64,000 nucleotides of DNA from Bactericera cockerelli (taxonomy: Eukaryota; Arthropoda; Insecta; Hemiptera; Triozidae): NCBI GenBank assembly GCA_024516035.1, contig CM044961.1, positions 33,273,225 through 33,337,224 on the forward strand, read 5' to 3'. Positions 31,258 through 41,955 of this stretch are shown piece by piece. The notes beneath the pieces were generated by a model, which had not been told where the DNA came from, searched no databases, and was given only the letters and a program-made list of their open reading frames with translations. The position numbers and the translations under genes were made by a program. The stretch's first letter is position 1, and each line of letters begins with the position of its first letter.

Positions 31258-31470
31258 ACAATGTGTTGAATGCGGCGGTTCTCGTAGGATCACCGAAGTT
31301 TAGCAACGTCCGGCGAGATGAACACTTCGTGATGCTGGCATTCCGGCCCAACCCAGGCTGGGTGAGTTTAATGTGGGTAGCAGGTCTGTGAGTTTCCTGC
31401 GAATTGAGGGTAACACTCCCGTCTTGATAATATATGACCAAGCAGTTGGAAAATGACGTTAAAAAAATGC
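31258..31470 (+). mobile_element. SINE-F copy (5S rRNA-derived head)
   Basis: The head atgtgttgaatgcggcggtt, ctcgtaggatcaccgaagtt, tagcaacgtc corresponds to 5S rRNA positions roughly 15-60. The body follows as gcattccggcccaacccagg and ctgggtgagtttaatgtggg, then gaattgagggtaacactccc and tgacgtt. Box C of the 5S promoter is replaced by aacacttcgtgatgctgg. Confidence 0.85.
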
Positions 31471-31475
31471 ACTCT

Positions 31476-32579
31476 GATAGGTTAATTTGAACGATATACC
31501 TATACATATAACCAATCAGAGTGCGTTGTGTGACGTGTGCTTTAAGAAGATGAACGCCATCTCATGATGATGACGGTAATTGGCTCAACCAATATTATAA
31601 ACATTTGTCAATAACTCACTTTGATGTTGTAGTCAAATTTGAATGCGTGTTGAAATAAATGTTAATCGAACACTAAAGAAAGATGTTTATGTAAAACATC
31701 AAGTCAAGTGTGATGCCCTGATTCTTATGATGTTAGCATAAGTAAAGAAACTCATTCGCATCTTGAAATATAGTTATTGTACTTGTGTCAATAGTGTCAA
31801 TCACATTTTTTGCTATGTGTACTTTTGTGTACACATAGCAAAAGTGCTATGTGTTCCAAAGGATCTGAATTGCCGTGCAGTGCGGGAACACTGCAAGTAT
31901 TGAAGGCTCTTGTCCGCACCCAATGATTTTAAATGAAATTTATAATCTGTGATTTTATCAATAAATGAAAAAAACTTATATTTTGGTGTAAGCTTTGGCT
32001 TCCTTTAACTTAGCTTTGGCTACTTATATTTCTATCTATTAAAAATATAACTATACTTATAAGATGTTTGTTCATGACTGTTTCATTATAAATATATAAA
32101 TCTAAACTCTTCCAAGAAAATTAAAAAAAACTATATTTTTATATCCAAAGCAGTGCTGTCTTGCTTGCAATCCCTATGAGATAAATTTTATCATAGATAG
32201 TTAGTTTTTAAAGTCCGAGTTTTTATATAGGTATTTCTAGTTATAAGATTTTTTTCTCACACATAATTTATCTATTATTTTTAGTTTTATATTTATACAA
32301 AAAGCATCATGTAAATAGACTTTATAATAAGGCTCTATCTTTTCAATAAATAAATAAATAACCAAGTGCGGGAACGGAGCTAGTGTCTAATAGATAATTA
32401 GAAAATAACGAGAGAGACCAGGCTAGATCGCTTCGGCTGTTGGTCCAGGCTCCAGGTTTGGTATAATGACCAATAACTATCCACTGCCCGGTGCTGCAGT
32501 GCTGTTATGCTCGCGGTTCAACGACCAGTGGCCAGCATGTGCCAGGCATGGCATCAAGTTGGGCAGGAGGTGGGATAGG
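31476..32579. other. No recognised gene
   Basis: Mostly AT-rich. Notable is a hairpin at about 31811-31840 (gctatgtgtac, 6-nt loop, gtacacatagc). Near 32345 a short (aata)n tract precedes less AT-rich, unassigned sequence. Confidence 0.4.
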
Positions 32580-32753
32580 AAGGGCTGATGGTGTTATCAT
32601 ATTTGTGTTAATCACTTTCGTGATATCACAACTACTCAAACTCGCTTTACTAAATCTACGCTGAAACTGGGACTTGAACCACCGACCTCCAGGTTACAAA
32701 GTCCGCCGCCTTATCGATCAAGCTACTGAGGTCGGTGTAAGGGCTGATGGTGT
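32580..32753 (-). mobile_element. SINE-B copy with 15-bp target duplication
   Basis: The element (32595-32738) is flanked by aagggctgatggtgt on both sides (32580-32594, 32739-32753), with no mismatch. Minus-strand head accgacctcagtagcttgat, ggacttgtaacctggagg (one extra t), end gattaacacaaatatgata. It defines the family as about 143 bp and shows retrotransposition. Confidence 0.95.
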
Positions 32754-32784
32754 CTGATACAAGGCCGGGAAGCCACTGAGAGCA

Positions 32785-32885
32785 ATATTTTTGCCTGAGA
32801 GCAATATTTTTAAAAATGGCGGACAACGGAAAGTATTATTTTGTCTGAGAACAATTTTTTTAAAAATGGCGGACAATGGAAACTA
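32785..32885. repeat. Direct duplication, about 50 bp
   Basis: Gagagcaatatttttaaaaa, tggcggacaacggaaagtat and gagaacaatttttttaaaaa, tggcggacaatggaaactat. Confidence 0.75.
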
Positions 32886-33021
32886 TTTGCAGCCAGATCG
32901 CGATAGAAGAGAAACATATTCGTTTTATTCACTTTATTTTTTATATTTTCCATTTTTTATCCCCATTATTATATTCATATAAAAAAATACGCTTTTAATT
33001 TACAAGTTCAGGTAGCATTAA

Positions 33022-33080
33022 AAAAAGATGAGTTTTTCACAGCCGTCTTTATTTGGTAGCCATGAAACAGCAGCTATATT
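33022..33080 (-). mobile_element. SINE-G 3'-end fragment
   Basis: Aaaaaaagatgagtttttca, cagccgtctttatttggtag, ccatgaaacagcagctat. Only about 55 bp of the SINE-G 3' end. Confidence 0.75.
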
Positions 33081-33084
33081 GCTC

Positions 33085-33862
33085 AACCCTAGAATTTTGG
33101 TAACATAATTTAGAACCACACTGTATATTCGATAGAACTGTAAATAAAATCTGTATTAAATCTCGGTATTAAATCTGAGTGTATATGTATAGCCAATATG
33201 TATTAAATCTGAGTATATATAGCCAATATGTAAATAACATAGCCAATATCTAAATAACAAATTACACATCCATACATGAGAACAATTTTACAAGTATAGA
33301 AAACAAACCATCTTATTTCAAACAAATAGTTGATCCTAGCTGGATGATCTCATGATCTAGGATCATTATTACTCACTACTGAGAGGCTGCATCGATATTT
33401 CAGTTAGATTAGCATAACACGTCATCTTGTGGAGAATTCCATTGAAACATCAGACTCTATCAGACTTAAAACAAGCAATAGCAGATAAGCAGACTCTATC
33501 AGACTTAAAACAAGCGAAAAGCATGAAAATCATAATGTCAACAAAAACATTGAGTTTAAAATTACTACTTATTTATTTTTTACAAATTAATTACGTCTTT
33601 TTGTAATTATTCTTTTTCCTTTCGAATGCTAAAGACTTACTGAAAAATAATCATCTCTTTTTCTTTCAATAATCTTTAAAGAAAAAATAATTAAAACAGA
33701 TTATAATTCAAATTTAATTATGAAACCTTTACAAATGACAAGAGCATGTGTCGAAGATGAAATAATGCGAATCTCAGGTAAAGTTCATTTGATCACCTTG
33801 TCACAGAGATTTGCAAGTTTTCGTCAAGGTCAATTTCTTGGAGACACTTTAGTCAATTATGA
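33085..33862. other. AT-rich, with short direct repeats
   Basis: Tagccaatatgtattaaatc and atagccaatatgtaaataac recur near 33190-33255, and cagactctatcagacttaaa occurs at about 33449 and 33490. No gene was found. Confidence 0.45.
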
Positions 33863-33864
33863 AG

Positions 33865-33930
33865 GCTTCAAGAGTTAGATGAAAGATCACAAACAAGGCT
33901 TCAAGAATTAGATGAAAGATCACAAACAAG
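33865..33930. repeat. Tandem duplication of 33 bp
   Basis: Aaggcttcaagagttagatg aaagatcacaaac is followed by an almost exact second copy. It abuts the left end of the mariner element. Confidence 0.8.
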
Positions 33931-33936
33931 AATATA

Positions 33937-34854
33937 CGAGGTTTGGCTATTAAGTTCGTAGACGCGAGCCGCTACGCAAAAGCTGTCCATGCTAGGAAGA
34001 TATGATGAACATGTTTAGAAAGCTTCAAGTCTTGTGTTTTGATTGATAGCTGTCACATGCCTGTACTGTAATTAGTTCTGTTGTAATAGCCCGACGCGCA
34101 AGACACCTTTTTTAATTTTGCCGGAATTCTGATTGATACAAACGTTGAGCAACGAGTGATTATTGAATTTTACGTAAAACTTGGTGGTAAAACTTTTTCT
34201 TTGTTAAAGACAGTGTACCAGGAGTCATGTTTGAAAAGATCAACGCTTTATAAGTGGTTTAAACGGTTTCAAGGTGGTCAGGAAGATGTTGAGGACGATC
34301 CACGTCCTGGTCGCCCCCAAACCTCAAAAACTGACGAAAACATTGAAAAAATTGGTGTTATGATTCGTTCTGACCGTAAATTAACTCTAGGACTAATGGC
34401 TGATACACTTAAAATTAATAGATAATGTGTGAAACAAATTTTGCACGAAAATTTCAACATGACAAAAGTTAGCGCAAAAATGATGCCATGCGCCAGTCCA
34501 CAGTGCCTTCTCCGTGAAGACTTTCCTATCCAAGTACAACATCCCAGTGTTGGAACACCCTCCTTAATCACCCGACCTTGCCCCGTGCGACTTTTACTTA
34601 TTCCCAAAAATCAAATCTACCCTGAAAGGTACCAGATTTGACAGCGTAAATGACGTTAAGGAAAAACCGGCAAAAGTCTTGAAAGGCCTCACACAAAATG
34701 ACCTCCACCACTGTTTCGATCAATGAAAAATTTGCTTAGAACGTTGTAGGGATAGAGGAGGGAAGTACATTGAAGGGGATAACTACTAAAGTTGGGTAAG
34801 TTAAACACACATCGTTTTATGGAAAGAGTCTACGAATTTAATAGCCAAACCTCG
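33937..34854 (+). mobile_element. Mariner element, internally deleted, 918 bp
   Basis: Terminal inverted repeats cgaggtttggctattaagtt and its complement aatttaatagccaaacctcg (27-bp region, one mismatch seen), with TA on each side at 33935-33936 and 34855-34856. Typical mariners are about 1.3 kb, so some 350-400 bp are missing from the transposase. The termini look intact, so it could in principle be moved by a transposase in trans. Confidence 0.9.
34134..34738 (+). pseudogene. Mariner transposase pseudogene
   Basis: The N-terminal part shows the mariner helix-turn-helix layout (EFYVKLGGKTFSLLK, STLYKWFKRFQGGQEDVEDD, PRPGRP linker, then RKLTLGLMADTLKI), ended by TAA at 34422. A second part after a large deletion keeps the C-terminal signature around PDLAPCD and FYLFPKIK, then GTRFDSVNDVKE. 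The start ATG is not evident. The central catalytic region with the first two aspartates of the D,D34D triad is missing and further stops occur. It cannot encode a working enzyme. Confidence 0.85.
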
Positions 34855-34871
34855 TAGGTATTAAAGAGATC

Positions 34872-35012
34872 TTTTTTCTTCGTAGCCATGAGATAGGAGC
34901 TACTGTAGATGTTTATGGTCTGTGTTGTAGCTTGTCCATCACGTAGTAATGCCTCCCCTGTGATGGGCGAGAAGTGACACAGTACTTCCCATTTAGGTAC
35001 CGGGTCGGACTA
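34872..35012 (-). mobile_element. SINE-G 3' half
   Basis: Ttcgtagccatgagatagga, gctactgtagatgtttatgg, tgatgggcgagaagtgacac, ending cccatttaggtaccgggtcg. The tRNA-like head is lost. Confidence 0.8.
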
Positions 35013-35118
35013 ATAAGTCCCTTTACTTTTAGGACTTGGATTGGTATAAGTGGTTATTCTTTATGCTGGTAGGTAAATTATAGCAACATTATCAAGTTTT
35101 TTTCACTTCATTTTAACT

Positions 35119-35245
35119 CAAATTAACCTCACCTAGCCTGATAGGGGCCGGGAACAGCCATCAGCATCACAAATGTTCCAAGTTGAATGGTCACCCATCA
35201 AAGCCCTAACCTCTCTGGATGTTACATAACGTCAGTGAGGATGAT
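35119..35245 (-). mobile_element. SINE-F fragment with box-C-containing 5S region
   Basis: Aacctcacctagcctgatag, gggccgggaacagccatcag, then aatggtcacccatcaaagcc, ctaacctctctggatgttac. Minus-strand gggtgaccatt preserves the 5S internal promoter box C, unlike the shorter F copies. Confidence 0.65.
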
Positions 35246-35378
35246 TTTCTTTGCTAATTTCAATTTAGGTATAGGATTCATTAGGTACCTACTTAGATAA
35301 GATATAATATATAAGAGTAACATTTATTTGGTATTTTAGCGACGAGAGCATTTTTTTTATTTATTTCTTAGTTAATTT

Positions 35379-35592
35379 GGTTGTAACGTCGCTTTCAACT
35401 GCATGGTCATATCACGACGGGGGTTTTACTCTCCATTTGCAGGAAACTCACTAACATGCTACTCACATGAACCTCACCCAGCCTGGGCTGGGCCGAATTC
35501 CAGTATCACGAAGTCTTCGCCTCGCTGGACGTTGCTGGACTTTGGTGATCCTACGAGAACCGGTGCATTCATCGCGCCATCGACGCTGGCTA
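35379..35592 (-). mobile_element. SINE-F copy, full length
   Basis: Reversed end taacgtcgctttcaactgca, tatcacgacgggggttttac, body cctcacccagcctgggctgg, then the 5S-like head (aactttggtgatcctacgag is the reverse, aaccggtgcattcatcgcgc). Ends at cgacgctggc. The 5S segment reads gttgctggactttggtgatc, with a 4-bp change from the consensus. Confidence 0.85.
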
Positions 35593-35904
35593 ATAATACT
35601 TTGAATGACTCTCTGTAACTTTCATTGACATTCGACGTAAAACGTCATTCATGCAAAATTCATGCAACATTCATTCAAAGCCAATCGTGCCGAGAACCTG
35701 TCTCCGTATGAATCCTTAACCCCATTCCGTGTAATGTCGGGTTTCGCTATCGATGGTAATTTGCTTTAATTTAATTATTATTCTAAATTAATCTATTCCG
35801 TAATCTTTAATAGCTTCTCACAATACGAGTCAGCCTTAAAAAAAAAAGATGCCTATTTTCATTACATCTCTATTAATATTAATTTGTAAAGTAAAGTTAA
35901 CTTA

Positions 35905-36112
35905 TGCCAGTGTCGATGACGCGTTGAATTCACAGGTTCTCGTAAGATTATCGAAGTTAAGCGACGCCCAGCGAGGTGAAGAATTCGTGATGCTAGCATT
36001 CCGGCCCAACCCAGGCTGGATGAGTTCAATGTGGGTAGCAGGTTTGAGAGTTTCCTGCGAATGAACGGTAACACCCCTTTGTGATATGACCATGCATCAG
36101 GTGAAATCAACG
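35905..36112 (+). mobile_element. SINE-F copy, full length
   Basis: Gccagtgtcgatgacgcgtt, gaattcacaggttctcgtaa, gattatcgaagttaagcgac, then gcattccggcccaacccagg and gaatgaacggtaacacccct, tgatatgaccatgcatc. Its end merges with a SINE-A body. Confidence 0.85.
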
Positions 36113-36215
36113 TTAATGAGGAAAAATTCTTGCACTGCGTGGGATTCGAACCAACGGATCCCAACGCTACCGGGTTTAACAGACTAGCGCGTTAACCACT
36201 TGACTACCAGTGTAC
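36112..36215 (-). mobile_element. SINE-A head and part of body
   Basis: Taatgaggaaaaattcttgc, gggattcgaaccaacggatc, aacagactagcgcgttaacc, gactaccagtgtac. It lacks the tail and joins directly to the 3' end of SINE-F, so one probably inserted in the other. Confidence 0.8.
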
Positions 36216-36830
36216 GATTCCATTAATTTTGTTCCATCAATAAATAGTAGGTAGGTATACGCTGTAATACGTTTTCTAAAGCTTCACAATATACATTTTA
36301 TTAATCGGACTTGTACTTCACGAGATATGCCAGTATTTAAATATAAGCTCTTCAAAAGCTCCACTTTTGAAAAATTGACGTTTTTTTTACGCCATAACGC
36401 CAATGATCCTGTCATAGGTAACCATGCAAAATTTCAGCTCAATCCGACTTGTGGTTCTCGAGTTATAGCGTTTTAAACATACACACACACAAATCATTTT
36501 AGAATATAAGATTTACAGACGGGCTTGTAGTTATCGTGTACCCCATGTGACCTATTATCTCTGGTTCGAATCTCTTCGCTGGTGAATTTTGTGTGAACGA
36601 GAATTATTAGCTATTATTTTAATAAAATTATGATCCTTTACCTATTACCTATACTACTATCAATAATAGATGTTCAGTCACGTCAGAGTTATGGATTGAA
36701 TAATTAGATATAATATAAAAGGGTGTTATGAATGGGATAGATAGAATGTATGCTAAGTAATAAGTACGAAGTATTATTGTATTGTTTTACATTATGTTAC
36801 CTGATAACATAGACCAAGGCCGTATCCAGG
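36216..36830. other. No recognised gene; possible retroelement 3' end
   Basis: At 36395-36500, cgccaatgatcctgtcatag, gcaaaatttcagctcaatcc, gacttgtggttctcgagtta and (ac)n resemble the 3' phrase at 8520. The rest is AT-rich. Confidence 0.35.
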
Positions 36831-36902
36831 ATTTTTTTTCGGGGGTCCAAAAATTAAAATTGGGGATGTTCATGAAATAAGGAAGTTTTCGCTGTTTTTT
36901 TT

Positions 36903-36965
36903 ACCTTCATTATAGGTAATTGTGCCCTGGAAGGCCGGAACCGCTTTCGCATTACTTCAGTTCGC
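36903..36965 (-). mobile_element. SINE-D 3'-end fragment
   Basis: Aattgtgccctggaaggccg, gaaccgctttcgcattactt. Only the terminal segment of the family is present. Confidence 0.65.
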
Positions 36966-37003
36966 AGTCCTTTCTTTTTTTTAATCGGTTTTTTTTTTTA
37001 TTT

Positions 37004-37024
37004 CGGGGGAGGGGGGGGGGGGGT
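37004..37024. repeat. Poly(G) tract
   Basis: A run of almost pure G after gggggag. It is unusual in this AT-rich DNA. The assembled length may be unreliable. Confidence 0.8.
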
Positions 37025-37079
37025 GTGAGGGGTCCAGAAAACCCTGGCCCCTGTCTAAATACGGCCTTCACATAGACTG

Positions 37080-37495
37080 TAACCATAACAAAGGTAAGTA
37101 CATAATACCGATAACATAGATCAAAGCCAACACAAAATGTCCATGATACCTGAGATGCGATTTTAAATACCTATTTCTAGGTGTCTCGTATGCAATATTG
37201 ATGCAGTCGGATGCAGTATTGATGCAGTGGCATGCAGTATTGAATTATTAATGCAGTCTTGCCAACACCAGGAGTTATAATTATTTTATTATGATCCACC
37301 ATGGTATTTTTAGACATGAATTCACAAGCAATCCTGTCCAAGGTTGTGATTCAAGTAATAAAGAGATATTGAGATGTGGTATCACTAATAAACACCCAAG
37401 TTTTGATGTTAATGTTACTGAATAGGTAGTATATATACAAGACATCTCGTATATATATAAATATAATATATACGAGACAGAACACTCAAGTTATG
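37080..37495. other. No recognised gene; local gatgcagt repeats
   Basis: Gatgcagtcggatgcagtat, tgatgcagtggcatgcagta at 37200-37245 are short imperfect duplications. The remainder is AT-rich. Confidence 0.4.
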
Positions 37496-37497
37496 AT

Positions 37498-37735
37498 TAT
37501 GATAATATTTTTATTTATTTACACTTCATTTTTTTTACAAAACAATCAACCACAACAAATTAATAACAATTTTTTTTTTTTTTTTTTTTAAACTTAGAAA
37601 TGTGTACAAAAAAATACAATACTTTCCTTATTATAGGATAAGGAAAGTAAAGATAAAGAACATAATTATTAATTTTTAATTACAATTGTTTTGTGATCCG
37701 GCGCGAAGTTAATGTCTTTGGCATTCTCTGCCACT
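37498..37735 (-). mobile_element. J-family dispersed repeat
   Basis: Acaaaacaatcaaccacaac and caattgttttgtgatccggc, gcgaagttaatgtctttggc parallel 61325-61465 (acaaaacaatcattaacaat, cagttgttttgtaatccggg, gcgaagtta). The poly(T) at 37570 may mark the tail of a retroposon on the minus strand. Confidence 0.5.
37619..37648. repeat. Hairpin with 11-bp perfect arms
   Basis: Actttccttat, spacer tatagg, ataaggaaagt. Related sequences occur at 5376, 24376 and 63643, so this is a dispersed motif rather than chance. Confidence 0.75.
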
Positions 37736-37785
37736 TAACCCCGTATGATAATACTTCTGTATGATAATAATAATGATTATTATCT

Positions 37786-38104
37786 GACCTGGTCACCTGG
37801 TTGCAGGGTTTTCAGCGAAACCCTTACAATTAACACTGCGACCTAATTAGATCAATTGCGACCAGTTGATTCTATTTGGTTTTAACGTCCTGATTGAGAT
37901 AGATAGTCAGGACGGGGGTTTAACCCTCCGTTTGCTGGGAATCGTACCAGCACATTAACCTCACCCAGCCCGGGTAGGTCCGGAAATGCCAGCCTCACGT
38001 GTTTGGAGGGAACAGTGTTTCCTTCGAAAAGTCTGTCTCAACCGGGCATCGAACTCGGGATCTCTGGACTACGTCTCAACCTTCACGCCACGGAGGCTGA
38101 CTAC
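37786..38104 (-). mobile_element. SINE-E copy, full length
   Basis: Reversed 3' part tctgacctggtcacctggtt, gcagggttttcagcgaaacc, gcgacctaattagatcaatt. Then taacgtcctgattgagatag, body cctcacccagcccgggtagg. The head carries the reversed B-box (ccgggcatcgaactcgggat) and ccttcacgccacggaggctg. About 320 bp, comparable with the plus-strand copy at 41957. Confidence 0.85.
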
Positions 38105-38107
38105 GAT

Positions 38108-38580
38108 AATAACGAACACGTGAGGCTGGTATTAACTTACTTTCCGTGTCCATGATGGTTCTGGTGGTGGAAGGATTGATGGGGTATTAATTTGTGAGAA
38201 CCTTTGGACGCCCAGCAGAAGCAATTTTCTGGGCTCCTTTCCATGCCCGGTGTGTGGTGTATTGTGTGTTGTTTATGTAAATAAATTTCACTCGTAAAAA
38301 CATTATTAAAATTTGAGAAATTTAGGAGCTTTCAATTTGTCTGCTTTAAAAACTGGCTGGAGCGATGGTAAGTCAGGATCTCCAGCGAGGTAAGTTAGAA
38401 TGGTACACACTGGAGCGATGGTACATACGTTCAATTAATTAACAATTACCTGCCCACACGTACAATTGTACATCACGACACTATAATGTCTAAAGTATTT
38501 CGCATTGAGCTAACAAGTGCGAGGGTTTCACTTATTGGATTCAAGGTTTTGATACATAATGTACCTACCCATTATCTTAA
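38108..38580. other. No recognised feature
   Basis: Around 38340-38425, ggctggagcgatggtaagtc and cactggagcgatggtacata repeat loosely. Near 38100-38130 cacgtgaggctggtattaac recalls the SINE-E body. Confidence 0.35.
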
Positions 38581-38586
38581 AATAAT

Positions 38587-38808
38587 ACTAATAATACTCT
38601 TTAGTGGAAGGTAACCACCAGGCGAGGTTGATGCTCAAAGCATTTTCTACCACATAACCCTCAGACTCCCTCAGAGTCTTATTATTATGTGGTCACAAAC
38701 TCAAATGAATGAGTAAAAATTCGTGCACTGGGTGGGATTCGAACCAACGGATCCGTACGCTACCTGGATTACCAGACTAGCGCGTTAACCACTTGACTAC
38801 CAGTGCAC
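38587..38808 (-). mobile_element. SINE-A copy, full length
   Basis: Actaataatactctttagtg, accaccaggcgaggttgatg, then a 10-bp duplication (actccctcag), gggattcgaaccaacggatc and gactaccagtgcac. The head is close to consensus. Confidence 0.9.
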
Positions 38809-38809
38809 G

Positions 38810-39735
38810 TTTTTATTAATAAAATAGAAGGTGAAGCTTTGATGGTAATAATTGTGGGATAGTAATATAAAGGACTTATGATATTACCTATTAATGAAAA
38901 AGGTAAGAGAGGCATTAAGAAATTGGTCTTGGCAGCTACTGAATCAGTTGAAGGCTTCATTCTATATATGAAGGAGAAAGAGAAGGTCAAAATCTATGAA
39001 CAGAGGTGTTGCCAAAATTGAGGTGTTGTAAATTAAATACAGAATGACATATTTTAAATTAGACTTTAAAGAACATAAGAACATCTTTTGCGTTTGTCTA
39101 CAAGGAAGTTGGCAATCGGTTTGTCTTAAGGCAAGGGAGATGTTTTTCAATCTACTCGATCCCTGAGACATCCATTTTGTTTGTGATAAGTACTTTAATT
39201 TTTTTTCTCAATCTGTACAAAGAGTAGAAACCAGCCATGTTATCTATTTTGAAAACACCAACCGAAAAAAATCTTTTAGGTAATAGAAACTAACAAAAAT
39301 ACACATTTTAGAGTCAACCTACATTTTGTATTTGTATTTAACAATTCAAATTTTTGAACAGTTTACATAGATCAGTAGCTTAAAATTAACTTAAAAATAT
39401 AAAGTTTGCACTTAATTGTAAATATACTCGTAGGTGTTAATTACTATTGTATCTACACATAGGTACATATCTTTGTAAATATTAGGATTGAAATTGAACA
39501 AAGCAATGACATAATCATCTGCACCAGAGGAATATCCTATAGAGTCCCCAACATACAGAGTACTTCCTCTTCTTTTTCCCGGTATATCCTCAAGGACACC
39601 TGGTTACCTGTCAGGTCTCCCGCCTGTAATTTCACGGGCGCATTACGATTCGGCCCAAAAAGGTTTATGAAAAAGGTTTTCGATTTCAGGTAAAAAAGGT
39701 CACCGAACGATTCGGCCCAGTGCAACATTTAAAGT
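38810..39735. other. No recognised feature
   Basis: AT-rich. Near 39650 cgattcggcccaaaaaggtt and aacgattcggcccagtgcaa are repeated, and ttgggccgaatcgtgaattt lies inverted at 40331. This may mark the ends of a small element, but no target duplication was found. Confidence 0.35.
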
Positions 39736-39824
39736 ACCGTACATATTGAGGGATTTTTTATTATTCAACATTAAATTACGGAATTACCTTCTATGTATAT
39801 CAGGCTTTGGCCTTCTATATATTA

Positions 39825-40087
39825 GGCATGGCCTACTATGTATTTTACCTAACCCTACTATAAACCTAAGGCATTGCCTTCTATGTATTATCCCTAACCC
39901 TACTATATTCTTGAGGCATGGCCTTCTATATATTTTACCTAACCCTACTTTATTCTTGAGGCATGGCCTTCTATGTATTTTACCTAACCCTACTATATTC
40001 TTGAGGCATGGCCTTCTATGTATTTTACCTAACCCTACTATATTCTTGAGGCATGGCCTTTTATGTATATTACCTAACCCTACTGTC
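39825..40087. repeat. Tandem repeat, about 45-bp unit, 6 copies
   Basis: The unit contains ttcttgaggcatggccttct and atgtattttacctaacccta. The first copies are shorter and more diverged and the last four nearly identical. The unit is 15 codons long, so both strands keep open frames across it. These are not evidence of a protein. Confidence 0.9.
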
Positions 40088-40217
40088 AAACACTCAAATA
40101 AACACTGATAACAAAGATGACTGTTACTAGTTCAAAACAATAACATCGTGAACATCGCCATTGTTCTCAGTTCTTTCAGGGCAACGTTTCCATACTATTT
40201 TATAGGGATTTTTTGGT

Positions 40218-40266
40218 GGAATGAAAGTGGGACTTTTTGTTAGAATGAAAGTGGGACTTTTTGTGT
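40218..40266. repeat. Duplication gaatgaaagtgggactttttg
   Basis: Two direct copies separated by tta. Nothing else is associated. Confidence 0.7.
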
Positions 40267-40379
40267 GGGATCAAAACTTGATAGTGTGTTTTGGGACGAA
40301 TCATGCTATGGAAAAGGTCTCCTCAGGTAATTTGGGCCGAATCGTGAATTTCCCAATTTCACGACCGAGAGGAGCTCAA

Positions 40380-41612
40380 AATATCCTGAGACCCTCTTTA
40401 TAGGGTCTCTACTATCCACTGAGTTAGGTACCACAGGACTTGTTCAGTATGTTCAGGACCAGTGGCGAAGTTAAGAAAAGGAAGAAGATGGTAGATCCGG
40501 GGATCTAGTGAGCTGAAAATATCCTCCTGAGACCCTCTGTGCAGGGTATCTACTATCCACTGAGGTAGATACCAGAGGACTTGTGCAGGACCAGTGGCGA
40601 AGTTAAGAGAAGGAAGATCCGAGGATCTAGTGAGCTCAGAATATCGTAAGACCCTCTTTATAGGGTCTCTGCTATCCACTGAGTTAGATACCACAGGACT
40701 TGTGCAGGACCAGTGGCGAAGTTAAGAGAAGGAAGAAGGGGGTAGAGCCGGGGATCTAGTGAGCTCAGAATATCCTGAGACCCTCTATTCAGGGTCTCTA
40801 CTATCCTCTGAGTTAGGTACCAGAGCACTTGTGTGCTACCAGTGGCGAAGTTAAGATTAGGAAGAAGGTGGTAGATCCGAGGATCTAGTGAGCTTAAAAT
40901 ATTCTGAGATCCTCTTTAAAGGGTCTCTACTGTCCACTGAGGTAGATACCACAGAACTTGAGTGCAGGACCAGTGGCGAAGTTAAGATTAGGAAGAAGGT
41001 GGTAGATTCGGGGATCTAGTGAGCTCAGAACATCCTGAGACCTTCTTTATAGGGTCTCTACTATCCACTGAGTTAGGTACCACAGGACTTGTGCAGGACC
41101 AGTGGCGAAGTTAAGATTAGGAAGAAGGTGGTAGATCCGGGTATCTAGTGAGCTCAGAATATCCTGAGACCCTCTTTATAGGGTCTCTGCTATCCACTGA
41201 GGTAGATACCAGAGGACTTGTGTGCAACCAGTGGCGAAGTTAAGAGAAGGAAGAGTCTCTCACTGAGTTAGATACCAGAGGACTTGTGCAGGACCAGTGG
41301 CGAAGTTAAGAGAAGGAAAAAGGTAGTGGATCCGAGGATCTAGTGAGCTCAGAATATCCTGCGACCCTCTTTATAGGGTCTCTGCTATCCAATGAGGTAG
41401 ATACTAGAGGACTTGTGTGCAACCAGTGGCGAAGTTAAGAGAAGGAAGAAGGTGGTGGATCCGGGGATCTAGTGAGCTCAGAATATCCTGAGACCCTCTT
41501 TATAGGGTCTCTACTATCCACTGAGGTAGATACCAGAGCACTTGTGTGCTACCAGTGGCGAAGTTACGAGAAGGAAGAAGGTGATGGATCCGAGGATCTA
41601 GTGAACTTAACA
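40380..41612. repeat. Tandem array, about 129-bp unit, about 10 copies
   Basis: Each unit has gaccctctttatagggtctc, tatccactgagttaggtacc, cttgtgcaggaccagtggcg, aagttaagagaaggaagaag and ggatctagtgagctcagaat. Starts are near 40390, 40531, 40650, 40780, 40910, 41040, 41168, 41362 and 41491, plus a short unit at 41250. The hairpin accctctttatagggt lies in each. A SINE-C sits at its right edge. Confidence 0.9.
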
Positions 41613-41823
41613 GTCTGCCCGGTAGCTCAGTGGTAAAGGCGGCACTCTGTGAATCCACAGGTTCCAGAGGTTGTGGGTTCGAAACCCAGCCGGGACATGA
41701 CAAGTTATCCTCCCATTTGGGATTTTTACCACATAATAATATGTCTTGGGCTTACTGCTGGAATAATGGGATTTTATAATAGTCCTTATCGGGTAGTATA
41801 AATAAGGCGATATTATTATTATC
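41613..41823 (+). mobile_element. SINE-C copy, full length
   Basis: Tctgcccggtagctcagtgg, cactctgtgaatccacaggt, B-box tgtgggttcgaaacccagcc, tail taataatatgtcttgggctt and tcgggtagtataaataaggc. Confidence 0.9.
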
Positions 41824-41955
41824 CATTGAAGTGGGTTAGGTACGACGGAGTGGAACTAAAAAAATCCCAAAACTCCAATTGTAAGGCCTTTACTGTCCAC
41901 CATGTCAGGTGTGTGGAACCAGCGAAATTGTATCGTTACAAACTAGTGTTAATGT

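Noticed and set aside
35862..36164. 100-codon minus-strand frame rich in Leu/Ser/Arg, and similar ones at 31184, 44379 and 40398
   Set aside because: They lie in SINE-F, SINE-A or the 129-bp array, and their peptides recur wherever the repeat recurs.
39746..40108. 120-codon and 101-codon frames on opposite strands
   Set aside because: A 45-bp repeat with a length divisible by three keeps both strands open. No domain.
16873..41612. CRISPR arrays suggested by regularly spaced repeats
   Set aside because: The units are contiguous tandem repeats without unique spacers, and the DNA is eukaryotic.
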